A stretch of 64,000 bases of DNA from the NCBI RefSeq assembly GCF_002007485.1, contig NZ_CP015820.1:1674001-1738000 (forward strand), read 5' to 3'. Source of the stretch: Ditibartonella apihabitans. Its GTDB lineage: Bacteria; Pseudomonadota; Alphaproteobacteria; Rhizobiales; Rhizobiaceae. Below, piece by piece: positions 46,536 to 56,814 of this stretch (position 1 is its first letter; the number at the start of each line of letters is the position of its first letter). The notes below the pieces were generated by a model, which saw only the letters and a list, made by a program, of their open reading frames with translations, was not told the DNA's origin and did not search any database. The position numbers were made by a program, and so were the translations under genes.

Positions 46536-47516
46536 ATGTCTCACTCCGCCAAAGCTCAAAAAACCGGCATCGCTGAAAAAAAGACCAAGTTTGAAAAAAA
46601 CGGGAAACAGGCCGAAGCGGCATTATCTGGTGAAAGAGCATCGAGGGGTAAGGTTGTTCACCCCGTAAAAGGGATCGACCATGTTTTTATTCTGGTAAAT
46701 AATCTTGGAAAAAGCGCGGATAGTTTTCGCCAATTGGGCTTTACTTTGTCGCCACGTGGTCTGCACAGTAAAGCACAAGGAACAGCAAATTATACAGTTA
46801 TGTTCCAAAATGATTATTTCGAACTTTTGGGAATTGTTGAAGAAACCGCAGCCAATCGGCAGAAAAAACAGGATCTCGAAAATTATGGCGAAGGCCTTTA
46901 TGCCATTGCCGGACGCATCGACAATGCACTACAGGCTGCTCAAAACCTCACCGAATTGGGGTTTGGTGTCACAGAGGTTCAGAATTTTTCAAGACCGGTT
47001 GATCTTGCGGGCGGAAAACAGGGCGTAGCGGCATTTTCAACTGTCGCATTCAAGAAAAATGAAGTTCCAAACGGTCAGGTTTTTATGTGTGAACAGAAAA
47101 CCCGCGATATGGTTTGGCGCTCTGAATTGATGACCCACGAAAATGGCGCCATTGCGCTTCAATCCGTTATTCTTCTATCATCCGAGCCGGAAAAAACTGC
47201 AAAACGCTATGCACGTCTTTTCAAAGACGGGAAAATAGCTGAAAATGACGGAGAGATCATTGTATCGACAGGAACAAATTCGGCAATCATCCGTGTCATT
47301 CCGAAAGAGGCCGACAGCCGCCTCTCTTCCGGTTTCGAAATTGGAAAAATAGCAAACCATGCTTATGCAGGTCTTGGCATTTTTGTAAAAAATCTGGATG
47401 AGACAAAGACTGTTCTCAAGAAAAATGGCGTTATATTTGCAGATCGAAACGAAAAAACGATTGTCATTCCTCCCCGATTTGCTTCGGGGGCAATCATTGA
47501 ATTTACTGAAAAATAA
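46536..47516 (+). CDS. VOC-superfamily (glyoxalase-like) protein
   Basis: 326 residues. A Lys-rich N-terminal tail (about 1-42) precedes a Glyoxalase_3-like domain: GIDHVFILVNNLGKSADSFR, LGFTLSPRGLHSKAQGTANY, MFQNDYFELLGIVEE. The later half holds a second VOC-like module (about 175-325), ending in VIPPRFASGAIIEFTEK. VOC folds use metal ligands such as the His in DHVF and Glu in ELLG. Substrate unknown. It stands alone, with a tandem duplication in its leader. Confidence 0.85.
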   Translation: MSHSAKAQKTGIAEKKTKFEKNGKQAEAALSGERASRGKVVHPVKGIDHVFILVNNLGKSADSFRQLGFTLSPRGLHSKAQGTANYTVMFQNDYFELLGIVEETAANRQKKQDLENYGEGLYAIAGRIDNALQAAQNLTELGFGVTEVQNFSRPVDLAGGKQGVAAFSTVAFKKNEVPNGQVFMCEQKTRDMVWRSELMTHENGAIALQSVILLSSEPEKTAKRYARLFKDGKIAENDGEIIVSTGTNSAIIRVIPKEADSRLSSGFEIGKIANHAYAGLGIFVKNLDETKTVLKKNGVIFADRNEKTIVIPPRFASGAIIEFTEK

Positions 47517-48406
47517 TAACTTCTCAAGCTCGTCAAACACATATCGCGTTCGGAACGCCTTGCTTTATCAATAAAAATCCGTTCCGGACGATGATTTGTT
47601 TTCAATACCGAATTTTTTATCACTTTTAAACAAGCTCGGATGAATATCGCTTTTTTTCAAATCCGGTTCTCCGGTCACCGGTTGTGCTTGCTCAAATCTG
47701 AATGCGATATGTTTGACACTTGCCGGCATTACCGAAGCGTTTTTCAAGGTGTAAGCGGGAGGCTCGCACCACCACGCCACAATTTACTGGGAAAAATTGC
47801 CGGTTTTTCATATCAATGCAGGAAAAATCAAACTGGTCGCGCTTTTCCCCCCGCGCTTTCTCCCCCGTGCTTTTTCCCCGTATTTTTTCCCCGTGCTTTT
47901 TCCTATGAACACTCAAAGCATCGAAGACAAAGTCTCTTGACAAGGGTTACAAAATATTTAAGTTGATAAAAATATCATGTATTTTTGCATTTTTTCCAAA
48001 TGTCCGGTTTTTTGAACTATCGGCAGATGGGAAAATGGAAAAATCAGGAATGAGCATGACTTCTCTTCAACTGTCTGAAGCAAACTCGGAAAATGAAACT
48101 GCTTGAAGCAAAGCAAGATCAATGTCTGGAACTATCCGGAGCCGTTTTTTGAGTTCGTTTCAAAAGAGTAAGAGGCGAGCATGAGTGTGTTGATCAAGCC
48201 GGACTGCGGGTCATGTCGAAAACAGGTTGTTGAACTGTGGCGAGGTTATAAAATGATGAAAAATCGGGCAACTTGGCAATTCGAGAATGACAATATTCAA
48301 ATTGTCGAATAACGATTTTGTTGTTCGGGTTACATAAGATTTGGGCTGGAAGCGGTTTGACTTCGAGCTTTCGGGTAAAGCGTATAGTTTCAGGCACAGC
48401 ATTTAA
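47517..48406. other. Intergenic stretch with C/T-rich repeats
   Basis: About 890 bp. Besides the array at 47849, it is AT-rich without a supported gene. A minus-strand frame over 48194-48817 is a shadow of the tonB gene. Confidence 0.4.
47849..47903. repeat. Imperfect array of CCCCG-T-rich units, 13-14 bp period
   Basis: Four units of the form CCCCGtgCTTTTT, with the G of each CCCCG at 47853, 47867, 47880 and 47893. The array is strongly strand-asymmetric (C/T on plus). Confidence 0.8.
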
Positions 48407-49174
48407 ATGATGAATTATGATACACATGAATCGAATAACTTTCTGCTTTGGACAGGAGTTACTATTATCGTTCTCGCTATCTATGCGGGGTTGATCTCTT
48501 GGGCCATGGCCATGCGCGGAGACCCCAATGTTGTAAGAGGCGGACAGGAAGCGATTATGCTCGACTTTGCCGAAGAACCTATGGCTCCCGATGTGGAAAA
48601 CATTTCCGAGGTTATCAAAGAAGAAACGGTTCAGGAAAAGGAAGAGGAAAAAGAAGAACCTAAGGAAGAAGCGGAAAAGCCTGAACCTGAACCACAAAAA
48701 TCCGAAATGGTGGAAGAAGTCAAAAAGCCCGAGCCGAAAAAGGAAGTAAAAAAACCGAAGCCAGAAACGCGTAAAGCCGAACCGAAAAAAGACGTTAAAA
48801 AAGCCGATGTAACGCAAAAAGCATCCGGTCCCGAAATTGTTGCAAAGAAAGGGCCAACCTATGCGGCTCCTACGACCAATCGTGTGTTTGGTGGTGACGG
48901 ACGGCTTGTTTCATCGTGGCAGAATAAAGTTCAGCGTCGCATCGCGCTCATTGCTTCACGTACGACAAAGCCAAGAGCATCGAGCCGTTCGACAACCTAT
49001 GTCACTTTCAATTTTGACCAGAAAGGCAACATAACCAGCGCGCGAACCTCACGGTCATCAGGCGATGCTGCAATTGATAATCTGGCCTTGCAAATCGTCA
49101 AAAAATCAAGCCCTATTCCTACCCCTCCGGAAGGCTGGAATAGCGCGCTCACTGTACCGGTCGAGGTGCGTTAG
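48407..49174 (+). CDS. TonB-family energy-transducing protein
   Basis: 255 residues. One N-terminal span at about 14-36, then a long Glu/Lys/Pro-rich rod (about 55-150), typical of TonB. The C-terminal domain (about 165-255) shows SWQNKVQRRIALIASRTTKP, TYVTFNFDQKGNITSARTSR and the ending IPTPPEGWNSALTVPVEVR. It transmits proton-motive force to outer-membrane receptors. No exbB, exbD or receptor is adjacent, so it is an orphan. Opposite-strand frames here are shadows. Confidence 0.9.
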   Translation: MMNYDTHESNNFLLWTGVTIIVLAIYAGLISWAMAMRGDPNVVRGGQEAIMLDFAEEPMAPDVENISEVIKEETVQEKEEEKEEPKEEAEKPEPEPQKSEMVEEVKKPEPKKEVKKPKPETRKAEPKKDVKKADVTQKASGPEIVAKKGPTYAAPTTNRVFGGDGRLVSSWQNKVQRRIALIASRTTKPRASSRSTTYVTFNFDQKGNITSARTSRSSGDAAIDNLALQIVKKSSPIPTPPEGWNSALTVPVEVR

Positions 49175-50152
49175 CATTTAACCTTTCCTTGATCTTTCTC
49201 GCCTTGCCTTTTGATATGTTTTTGGAAGTGTCACATTGAAAACGGAACGTTTCCAAAGCCGCTCTGTCATTTTTCACTATCAAAATTTGTTTCTCTATAA
49301 CGGGTACCTTTTCCCCCGTCACAATTTTTCAGTGCCTGTTTTTCAGGGCTGACAAATTTTTGGTAATTTTGGTAACAAGACAAATGCCCCTAGGGACATT
49401 CTGGTTGCTTCCCCTCCACTTAGGCCCCTTCCAACTCTTCGCACATAAAACGGAAGAGTGCCGTTTTATCAGTTTCAATATATCCCTGCTGCCACTGCGC
49501 CTCACCACAAAAATTGTCGCTTGATCATATCAATTCGAAGACAAACATGCTTCTGATGCGGATCAATATCCGGCAACAATGGTCATTTCATATATTTTTC
49601 GATTGGCTTAAAAGGCTTAGCTAGTTTGCCACCAAGCTTTTGTCTTGTTCTTAAGTCGTGCTCACGGCAAATTCCGGATTTGGTTATTTGCCTATTTTCA
49701 ATTTTTAACTTCATTTTTCTGTTGCTTCAAATCTGATATTTTTCCTCGCGCTTTTTTGCTTTTTCAGCTCTTCTTCAACAATCGTCTCATCACTAATCAC
49801 CTGATTTTGACTTAATAATCCGGAGTTTTTATCGAATTTTCTTTTCGGTCTAATTATTTTCAATTATAGTACAACGTCGTTTTTCTGGTGCCAGCGGGGT
49901 TAGCGTCTCCCGTTTCAACATTGGGTTGATGGGGCGTTACATTTGCTTGTTTTTCAGGTAACAAAAATATATATACATTAAAAAATGGAGATCTGGTAAA
50001 TATATTTTAATTTTATAATTATTATAATTTTAGATTATATTGTATTTAATGTGTTTAAATATTTTTATATTTGAAAATTATTTAATAATTATTTAGAAAT
50101 GTTGATCCAGTCATAAATTCATCATGAGTTTTCAATTTGGGACGAGGGTATA
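49175..50152. other. Long intergenic stretch
   Basis: Nearly 1 kb; 49960-50110 is extremely AT-rich. A dyad CCCCTAGGGAC occurs near 49386. No gene or structured RNA recognised. Confidence 0.4.
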
Positions 50153-51475
50153 ATGGATCTGATTTCGCGCGTTCAACGACTGCCGCTCGGAAAGTTTCAC
50201 TATCGATTATTGCTGGTAACCGGTTTAGGCTGGATGTTCGATGCTATGGACACTGGTCTTATCGCTTTTATCATGCCGCGTTTGTCAGAAAGTTGGCATC
50301 TGGCGGCTGCGGAAAAGGCCTCGGTTGTCAGTATCGGATTTGTCGGAATGGCTATCGGAGCCGTATTGGCCGGCGGCATTGCCGACAGAATTGGCAGAAA
50401 GACAGTTTTTGCGGCAACACTTGTCGTTTATAGTATTGCCACCGCCTTATGCGGTATTGCCCCCGATCTGAAATGGTTATTGGTGTTCCGGTTCATTGTC
50501 GGTTTTGGTCTCGGCGGACAATTACCGGTTGCTGTCAGTCTCGTCAGCGAATATGTACCGGCTCGGGTACGCGGTCGTTTCATCGTTTTGTTAGAAAGTT
50601 TCTGGGGAGTGGGCTGGCTTCTTGCTGCGCTTATCGCCTTTTTTGTCATTCCGGCTTACGGTTGGCAGATAGCCTTCATCATTTGCGGAATACCGGCACT
50701 CTATGTGTTTCATATCTGGCGTAAAATTCCTGAATCTATTCCCTATCTGATTAATCGCGGGCACATTGAAGAAGCTCATAAAATCGTATGCCAACTTGAA
50801 AAAGAAGCTGGTGTTCCGGTTGTGGAAAAAATCGAAGTTGCCCCTGTTGCCGAAAAGCACAACGTTTCTTTCACACAATTATGGTCAAGCGGTCTTGCCA
50901 GACGCACAATCATGCTTTGGCTCATATGGTTCGGCATTGTCTATTCCTATTACGGTATTTTCACTTGGCTTCCGAGCCTATTGGAACAGCACGGCTTCAG
51001 CATTGTCAAATCATCAAAATACACGTTGATCCTTATTTTGGCCCAGCTTCCCGGCTATATGGCCGCAGCCTGGTTGATTGAAATACTCGGTCGCAAGGCT
51101 ACTTTGTCCGGCTTTATCGCTGCTTGTGCAATATGCGCTTATTTCTTCGGGCAAGCGTCATCGGATGGCATGATCATTTTGTGGGGCTGCCTGTTGTCGT
51201 TTTTCAATCTCGGCGCATGGGGTGTTCTTTATTCATATACGCCCGAACAATATCCAGCCAATATTCGCGCTTTCGGCTCCGGTTGGGCTTCCGCTATCGG
51301 CCGGGTTGGCGGTATTGTTGCCCCGATGGTCGTTACCCATATGATGGCTGTAGATAAAGAAGCGTTTTCCAGTGTATTCATAATGTTCACCGGAGTACTT
51401 CTGGCGGTTGCAATCGTCATCATTGTGTTGGGTGAAGAAACGCGAGGCCGCACACTTGAATCCATCAGCCGGTAA
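50153..51475 (+). CDS. MFS transporter, NiaP/SV2-like
   Basis: 440 residues, 12 expected spans. The first helix region LGWMFDAMDTGLIAFIMPRL and the loop GGIADRIGRKTVF fit the AAHS/NiaP-type branch of the MFS. The central GFGLGGQLPVAVSLVSEYVP, ARVRGRFIVLLESFWGVGW is highly characteristic. The C-terminal half has YSYTPEQYPANIRAFGSGWA. NiaP carries nicotinate; other branches carry aromatic acids, so the substrate is uncertain. A terminator follows. Confidence 0.88.
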   Translation: MDLISRVQRLPLGKFHYRLLLVTGLGWMFDAMDTGLIAFIMPRLSESWHLAAAEKASVVSIGFVGMAIGAVLAGGIADRIGRKTVFAATLVVYSIATALCGIAPDLKWLLVFRFIVGFGLGGQLPVAVSLVSEYVPARVRGRFIVLLESFWGVGWLLAALIAFFVIPAYGWQIAFIICGIPALYVFHIWRKIPESIPYLINRGHIEEAHKIVCQLEKEAGVPVVEKIEVAPVAEKHNVSFTQLWSSGLARRTIMLWLIWFGIVYSYYGIFTWLPSLLEQHGFSIVKSSKYTLILILAQLPGYMAAAWLIEILGRKATLSGFIAACAICAYFFGQASSDGMIILWGCLLSFFNLGAWGVLYSYTPEQYPANIRAFGSGWASAIGRVGGIVAPMVVTHMMAVDKEAFSSVFIMFTGVLLAVAIVIIVLGEETRGRTLESISR

Positions 51476-51566
51476 TCCGGCTGTTACTGGAACCTTTAGC
51501 CAAGCTGTTACCGAACCAGATAGTGCGGCTGTTTCTGGTTAAGAACATTTTTCAATTCGGTTCGGG

Positions 51567-51622
51567 AAACGGGCAATCATATAAACGGAACAACGCCCTT
51601 CCGCTTTGTTTGCCCGTTTTTT
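51567..51622 (+). terminator. Terminator of the MFS gene
   Basis: AAACGGGCAA at 51567-51576 pairs with TTTGCCCGTTT at 51609-51619 followed by T-run; a smaller internal stem CGGAA/TTCCG lies in the loop. Confidence 0.7.
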
Positions 51623-51675
51623 CTTATCCGTTTTTATCTGGCCCGTTTTCATCTGTCCCGTTTTTTTGGCCCGCT
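51613..51675. repeat. Imperfect CCCGTTTT array, 13-15 bp period
   Basis: Five CCCG/TCCG boxes followed by T-rich spacers, with the G at 51616, 51630, 51645, 51660 and 51673. It begins in the descending arm of the MFS terminator. Confidence 0.8.
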
Positions 51676-51679
51676 CATT

Positions 51680-52330
51680 TTCCTGAAAATTCGGTTTCTT
51701 TCGTGGACAAGATTAATGTCGCTTCAATATTTCTTTAGCCCCTCATCTCTGTGCGTGTTTCCCCATAAATTCTCTGCATCATTTACAAGCTCTTTATCGG
51801 TTTCTTGACGTTATTTCTGCTTGTATTTTATTCGTGGATTTACTTTTTCTGCACTCATGCATTCGTCTATTCCCACCTCATCCGTTTATTCCGGCCTCTC
51901 TTTATCGCCATTGGCTCTCTCCAAGCGCGGGCTTTCCTGTTCGGATCACCTTGAAAGCTTATTTTTCATCCCCTTCCCTCTTCCTATGCCCCATCATATT
52001 TCCCTTTTCCAAAGTTCGATATTTCGCTTGTCCAAAGTCGTTATATTTTCCTTTCCCTTAAGTCCTATATTTTTTTCACCAAGCAACAATAAAGAACAAC
52101 GAAAACAGCAATGATTGTTTAAGGGAAGCCGGCGCCGGAAACTAGAACCGGCGTTTCAAACAGGTCTTTTCAATCGTTAAACTTGAAATGCGTTTTAGAT
52201 ATTTAATGCTGGTGAAGCTAAATTCTCATGATTTTGAGTTTAATTTGGAATGCCCGCTTCAAAAAGATCAAAACGAAACGTCCATTTCCGGTTCAACGTC
52301 CACGACGATCCGAGGGGTAAAAAAAATCCC
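51680..52330. other. T-rich intergenic stretch
   Basis: About 650 bp, very T/C-rich on the plus strand up to about 52080. Short frames at 51821-52114 are low-complexity and not supported. Confidence 0.4.
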
Positions 52331-52353
52331 ATAATCCGCCTTTGACGGATTAC
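52331..52353 (-). terminator. Terminator of the Fe-alcohol dehydrogenase gene
   Basis: On the minus strand TAATCCG / CGGATTA, then TGGGA and a run of eight T. Confidence 0.7.
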
Positions 52354-52389
52354 GAGATCATTTCAATGTAATTCATGAAAAAGCGTTCA

Positions 52390-53544
52390 TCAGAACGCCT
52401 GTCGATAAAGTTCAAGAGCATCCGCTTCTGTTACTTCAACCGGATTGTTGACAAGCAACCTTGTCTGCTTCATTGCATCGCTCGCAAGCAGTGCCAAACT
52501 GTTATCTGTAACACCGACTTCCTTCAAATGGCGTGGTGCGCCGGTTTCCCTCATCAATTTTTCCATAAACTCGACAAAGGCTTTTGAACGCTCTATCTCG
52601 GTGCCTTTTGTGTGCGTCCCAACAACATCACCCAGTTCGGCATAAAGATGAGCCGCTGCTTTCATATTGAACCTTAAAACCGGCCCGAGCATAAGCGCAT
52701 TGGTAAGGCCATGCGGCAAATGATAATGACCACCCAAAGGATAAGCCAAAGCGTGAACCGCACCAACCGGCGAATTTGCAAAAGCTTGGCCCGCCAAATT
52801 AGCTCCCAGCAGCATTGCCTCACGAGCTTCTTTATTATGCCCGTCATTGCAAGCAGTCACAATATTTGCCGATAATAGCTTCAGTGCTTCACGAGCAAAG
52901 GCGTCCGATAACGGGTTCTTTTTCAATTTTCCGGTATAGGCCTCAATGGCATGAACCATCGCGTCGATACCAGTAGCAGCCGTTTGCAGATTCGGCAAAC
53001 CGACGGTTAATTCACCATCAAGGAGAACTTTATCCGCATAGAGCTGATTGGCAACAACGCCCATCTTTGTGGTTTCACCTGTGGTGAGAATTGTAATATT
53101 GGTAGACTCCGAACCGGTTCCGGCTGTTGTCGGTATCTGGATAAGAGGAAGCCGCTTGCCCTTTACTTTTCCAATACCATAAAGATCTTGCAATTTTTGT
53201 TCCGACCGTATCAGCACTGCAGAAAGTTTGGCGACATCCATGGAGGAGCCGCCGCCAAAGCCGACGACGATATTAATACCGGCCGCTTTGGCTTTTTCCA
53301 CACATTCAAGAACAATATTTTCTGGCGGGTCAGCAACAACTTTGTCGAAAACTGCAACTTTGAAGCCGGCTCGTTCCAATGACAATTTTGGCTGTTCAAG
53401 AACACCCGCCTTATGAAGACTACCATCAGTGACAATCAGTACTTTGCGTTCTTCGTAATAGTGTTCAACAAATTCTCCGAGCTTGTTTGCACCACCCCAC
53501 TTCACAGTAATTGACGGCACAGCCTCGAAACAAAATTCCTGCAT
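52390..53544 (-). CDS. Iron-containing alcohol dehydrogenase, 4-hydroxybutyrate dehydrogenase-like
   Basis: 384 residues from ATG 53544 (MQEFCFEAVPS), immediately after AGGAGGAAAAT; an ATG 15 bp earlier lies within that ribosome site. Type III ADH features: NAD site VVGFGGGSSMDVAK, PTTAGTGSESTN, metal ligands in GIDAMVHAIEAYTG and HALAYPLGGHYHLPHG. It lies 112 bp downstream of a succinate-semialdehyde dehydrogenase-like gene on the same strand. The pairing suggests oxidation of 4-hydroxybutyrate to succinate semialdehyde and then succinate; the substrate is inferred from context. Confidence 0.88.
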   Translation of the reverse strand: MQEFCFEAVPSITVKWGGANKLGEFVEHYYEERKVLIVTDGSLHKAGVLEQPKLSLERAGFKVAVFDKVVADPPENIVLECVEKAKAAGINIVVGFGGGSSMDVAKLSAVLIRSEQKLQDLYGIGKVKGKRLPLIQIPTTAGTGSESTNITILTTGETTKMGVVANQLYADKVLLDGELTVGLPNLQTAATGIDAMVHAIEAYTGKLKKNPLSDAFAREALKLLSANIVTACNDGHNKEAREAMLLGANLAGQAFANSPVGAVHALAYPLGGHYHLPHGLTNALMLGPVLRFNMKAAAHLYAELGDVVGTHTKGTEIERSKAFVEFMEKLMRETGAPRHLKEVGVTDNSLALLASDAMKQTRLLVNNPVEVTEADALELYRQAF

Positions 53545-53656
53545 ATTTTCCTCCTCCATTTCCGGAATGCAAATTCAACCATTTTTTAAACGAGCCACAT
53601 AAGAACAAATGCAGCCCGTTTCATATGCTTGAATTATGTGCCGGGCAGAACAACTT

Positions 53657-55099
53657 TTACAGAGCACTGCATATATATTTGATTTCCATATATTCTTCTA
53701 TTCCATATTTGGAACCTTCGCGCCCGAGGCCGGATTGCTTAACGCCTCCGAACGGGGCAACTTCATTGGAAATCAAACCGGTATTGTGGCCGACCATACC
53801 ATATTCAAGCGCTTCACTCACTCTGACAGCACGACTGAAATCGCGCGTATAAAAATAAGCTGCAAGTCCGAAAATCGTATCATTTGCCATGCGGATTGCT
53901 TCATCTTCTGTTTTGAATTTAAACAATGGTGCAACCGGTCCGAATGTTTCTTCATGCGCAAAACGCATATCTTGTGTGACACCCGTTACAATCGCCGGTT
54001 CAATAAAAAGACCACCTAGTCTTTTACCGCCATAAACAAGCTTTCCGCCTTTCTTCACCGCATCTGCGATATGTTCTTCCACCTTTTCCAATGCATTTTC
54101 TTCGATCATCGGCCCGATATCGGTTCCGGGTTTCAGTCCATCGCCGATTTTCAAAGCCTTGACTGCCTGTTCGAGTTTTTTGGTAAAGGCATCATAAACC
54201 CCTTCCTGAACGAGAAGGCGGTTGGCGCAAACGCAGGTTTGACCGGCATTACGATATTTCGATGCAATCGCACCTTTAACGGCTTCATCAAGATCTGCAT
54301 CATCAAACACGATGAAAGGTGCGTTCCCGCCAAGTTCAAGCGAAATACGCTTGATCGTCGGTGCACATTCGGCCATCAGTGTGCGCCCAACTTCTGTTGA
54401 ACCTGTGAATGACAGTTTCCGTACAATATGGCTATCAGTAAGCACTTTACCGATTGTCGACGACTTACCCGTAATAACCTGTAAAACACCAGCCGGTATT
54501 CCTGCGCGGTTGGCAAGCTCGCCCAAGGCAAGAGCAGTGAGCGGTGTTAGACTGGCTGGCCTTACAATCATCGTACAGCCTGCTGCAAGTGCAGGTGCGG
54601 CTTTGCGCGTGATCATTGCAGCAGGAAAATTCCACGGTGTAATCGCTGCCGTTACCCCGACAGGTTGTTTGATGACAGTAATACGTTGTTTGTGCTGAGG
54701 CGAAGGAATGGTATCTCCGTAAGTCCTCTTGGCTTCTTCAGCAAACCACTCGACAAAGGAGGCAGCGTAAACAATTTCGCCGCGTGCTTCTTTCAAAGGT
54801 TTACCTTGCTCGCTTGTCATAATCATAGCCAGATCATCGGCGTTTGCAATGATGAGGTCAAACCATTTGCGCAGGATTTGCGACCGCTCGGAAGCTGTTT
54901 TTATTCGCCATTTTTCGAGTGCTGCATTTGAAGCCTCAATGACTTTTTCAACTTCGCCAGCGGAAAGTGAAGGCACATGACCAACCACCGCGCCATCTGC
55001 CGGGTTGGTAACGGCGATTGTTTCATTGCTTTTTGCAGAAAGCCATTTGCCGTCAATCAGGCACTTGTCTTTCAACAGCTCTTTATCTGAAAGTTTCAT
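53657..55099 (-). CDS. Succinate-semialdehyde dehydrogenase-like aldehyde dehydrogenase
   Basis: 480 residues, normal for GabD. ATG 55099 is preceded by GGAGGAATAG. Motifs: ITPWNFPAAMITRKAAPALA, general-base Glu in ISLELGGNAPFIVFDDADLD, nucleophile Cys in RNAGQTCVCANRLLV, and GYGMVGHN-type end region. In the cofactor-binding strand the usual Lys-Pro-Ala is Arg-Pro-Ala (MIVRPASLTP), a conservative but unusual change. First gene of a two-gene unit with the Fe-ADH. Confidence 0.9.
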   Translation of the reverse strand: MKLSDKELLKDKCLIDGKWLSAKSNETIAVTNPADGAVVGHVPSLSAGEVEKVIEASNAALEKWRIKTASERSQILRKWFDLIIANADDLAMIMTSEQGKPLKEARGEIVYAASFVEWFAEEAKRTYGDTIPSPQHKQRITVIKQPVGVTAAITPWNFPAAMITRKAAPALAAGCTMIVRPASLTPLTALALGELANRAGIPAGVLQVITGKSSTIGKVLTDSHIVRKLSFTGSTEVGRTLMAECAPTIKRISLELGGNAPFIVFDDADLDEAVKGAIASKYRNAGQTCVCANRLLVQEGVYDAFTKKLEQAVKALKIGDGLKPGTDIGPMIEENALEKVEEHIADAVKKGGKLVYGGKRLGGLFIEPAIVTGVTQDMRFAHEETFGPVAPLFKFKTEDEAIRMANDTIFGLAAYFYTRDFSRAVRVSEALEYGMVGHNTGLISNEVAPFGGVKQSGLGREGSKYGIEEYMEIKYICSAL

Positions 55100-55751
55100 T
55101 TATCTATTCCTCCTGAACCCAACACGCTTCCGGTTTTCTCGGGCCTTAAGCTTCCACGGGAAAACAAGCTATTTCGTAATTAACGTAGGTGTATTCTTTA
55201 TAAAGAGCAAGGACAGGACCGTTCAATAGATTGTTTACATATTAATAAATTACTCGTCTTGTCACCGCTCCTTCTATCAAGGAACAACCGGATTTTTCCG
55301 CCCCCTCAAGAGGAACGGAAGAACAAATTATCCGCACAACCGATCTACTTAAAAAAGATTTTTTCCTTGTATTTTCTTGCTACCGGATGTCCGGTAAAAA
55401 ACAAAATCCAACGGCTCCACTTCTGAAATAAACTCCACCACACAGAGTTTCCTCAACATTAATACCGGAACGAATATCGAATTAAAAGATAACCTTCTAT
55501 TGAGAGCATAAAACTTGCCTTGACCGGTTTTTGGCTAACTACCCCTTTTTCAGGTTTTCCAGCATTTACTTTGATTTTTCAGTCGTTCGTCGCCGTTTCC
55601 GGTTTTTCATAAAACTTGCCGAATAACGAAATAAATACGAAACTGCACAAGTATTTCTATTTATTAAAAATGATAAATATTATAACGTTGAGTTTGACCA
55701 ACTTAATCAGCATTGAACCCCATTGGCAAATTGGCAGACAGGCGAACATAA
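55100..55751. other. Intergenic stretch between divergent gabD-like and YrbL-like genes
   Basis: About 650 bp including both promoters. No conserved site, repeat or remnant was recognised. Confidence 0.4.
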
Positions 55752-56384
55752 TTGAAAATATCCGGCATTGTCGAACTGAAAAATACCACGCCCTTGTTTG
55801 ACAATGGTCGCCACCGGGTTATCTTTCAGCATCCGCAAAATCCCGATCTGATTATCAAAATTGTTCGACACAGATGGGCCGAAAAATATGAAAAATACAA
55901 CGCATTTAAAAAACGTTTCAAACCGTTACGCGAAAACGTCTATAACATCTTCGAATTTCTCGAAACTATGCGGCTGAACTTCGATACCAATCTCAGAACT
56001 CCGCATATTTTGACAACATCGGGAATCGTACGAACCGATCTTGGTTGGGGAATGGTTTGCGAAATCGAAAAAGACAAAGATGGTTCACCGGCAAAAACCA
56101 TTCATGAAATTGGTGACAAGATTAGCAATTATATAGGCGAGTTGAAAGATCTGAGCCAATGGGCAGAAACTTCACCTGTTGTTCTCACAAGTTTTCATAC
56201 CGACAATATGGTTCTATCCTGGCGTGACGATCATTATGAATTTGTCATGATTGACGGTATAGGCGAACGAAATATTTTACACTTGCGAAGCTATATCCGC
56301 TCTTTGAACCGGAGAGAGAACAGAAAACGCCTTCATAAAATGCTCAATGAGCTCAATCTTTATGATTCAGTTGTCGGAAAATAA
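55752..56384 (+). CDS. YrbL-family protein (protein-kinase-like fold)
   Basis: 210 residues from TTG 55752; GACAGGCGA lies upstream. The family pattern is visible: PLFDNGRHRVIFQHPQNPDL, IIKIVRHRWAEKYEKY, then a central VRTDLGWGMVCEIEKDKDGS and VVLTSFHTDNMVLSWRDDHYEF with MIDGIGERN. In enterobacteria yrbL is a PhoP-regulated gene. The fold resembles a small kinase; the DGIGERN motif occupies the position of a metal-binding Asp. Function is not established, and no phoPQ is nearby. Confidence 0.82.
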   Translation: MKISGIVELKNTTPLFDNGRHRVIFQHPQNPDLIIKIVRHRWAEKYEKYNAFKKRFKPLRENVYNIFEFLETMRLNFDTNLRTPHILTTSGIVRTDLGWGMVCEIEKDKDGSPAKTIHEIGDKISNYIGELKDLSQWAETSPVVLTSFHTDNMVLSWRDDHYEFVMIDGIGERNILHLRSYIRSLNRRENRKRLHKMLNELNLYDSVVGK

Positions 56385-56814
56385 TAGCGCAAGAAGCAAA
56401 TTCTCGACATTTTTCATTCTGTTCGCATGTTCATTCATAGTGCTTAACAGAATTTGGTATCTGCCTATTTTCTCCGGCGGTTTTTGAGCAACCATTTCAG
56501 GCAAATTATGGAAATAATCCATAACTATGAGCAGCCAAGTGGGATTGTTTATTGTTAGAACCAACTTACGAAACCGACAACCAAAACGCTTTCATCAGGC
56601 AGAGATTACGCAGTCATTATTTTTTGATGTGATATGCTTTTCCAATCAAAATCACGTCGCAATGACCACATGGCCAATCACGAAAAATAGAAAAGAGCGC
56701 GCGCCCGATATTGGCGGGCACTGCGCTCTATAAAAACTGACCCCTAAATTTTAACTGGATTTTGCGGTTTTGAATAAAACACAACGCAACAAAAAAGGGG
56801 GAAATACAAAAGAC
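56385..56814. other. Intergenic stretch
   Basis: About 430 bp between convergent genes. A GCGCGC-containing hairpin (AGAGCGC/GCGCTCT) at 56693-56730, followed by an A/T-rich tail, may be the terminator of the YrbL-like gene. Confidence 0.45.

Noticed and set aside
47849..47903. Possible CRISPR-like array
   Set aside because: Units are contiguous, 13-14 bp, T-rich and without spacers; no cas gene is present. It is a tandem repeat.
48194..48817. 207-codon minus-strand ORF rich in Phe/Arg
   Set aside because: It is the antisense of the Glu/Lys-rich TonB rod, which yields Phe/Leu/Arg runs; it has no independent support.
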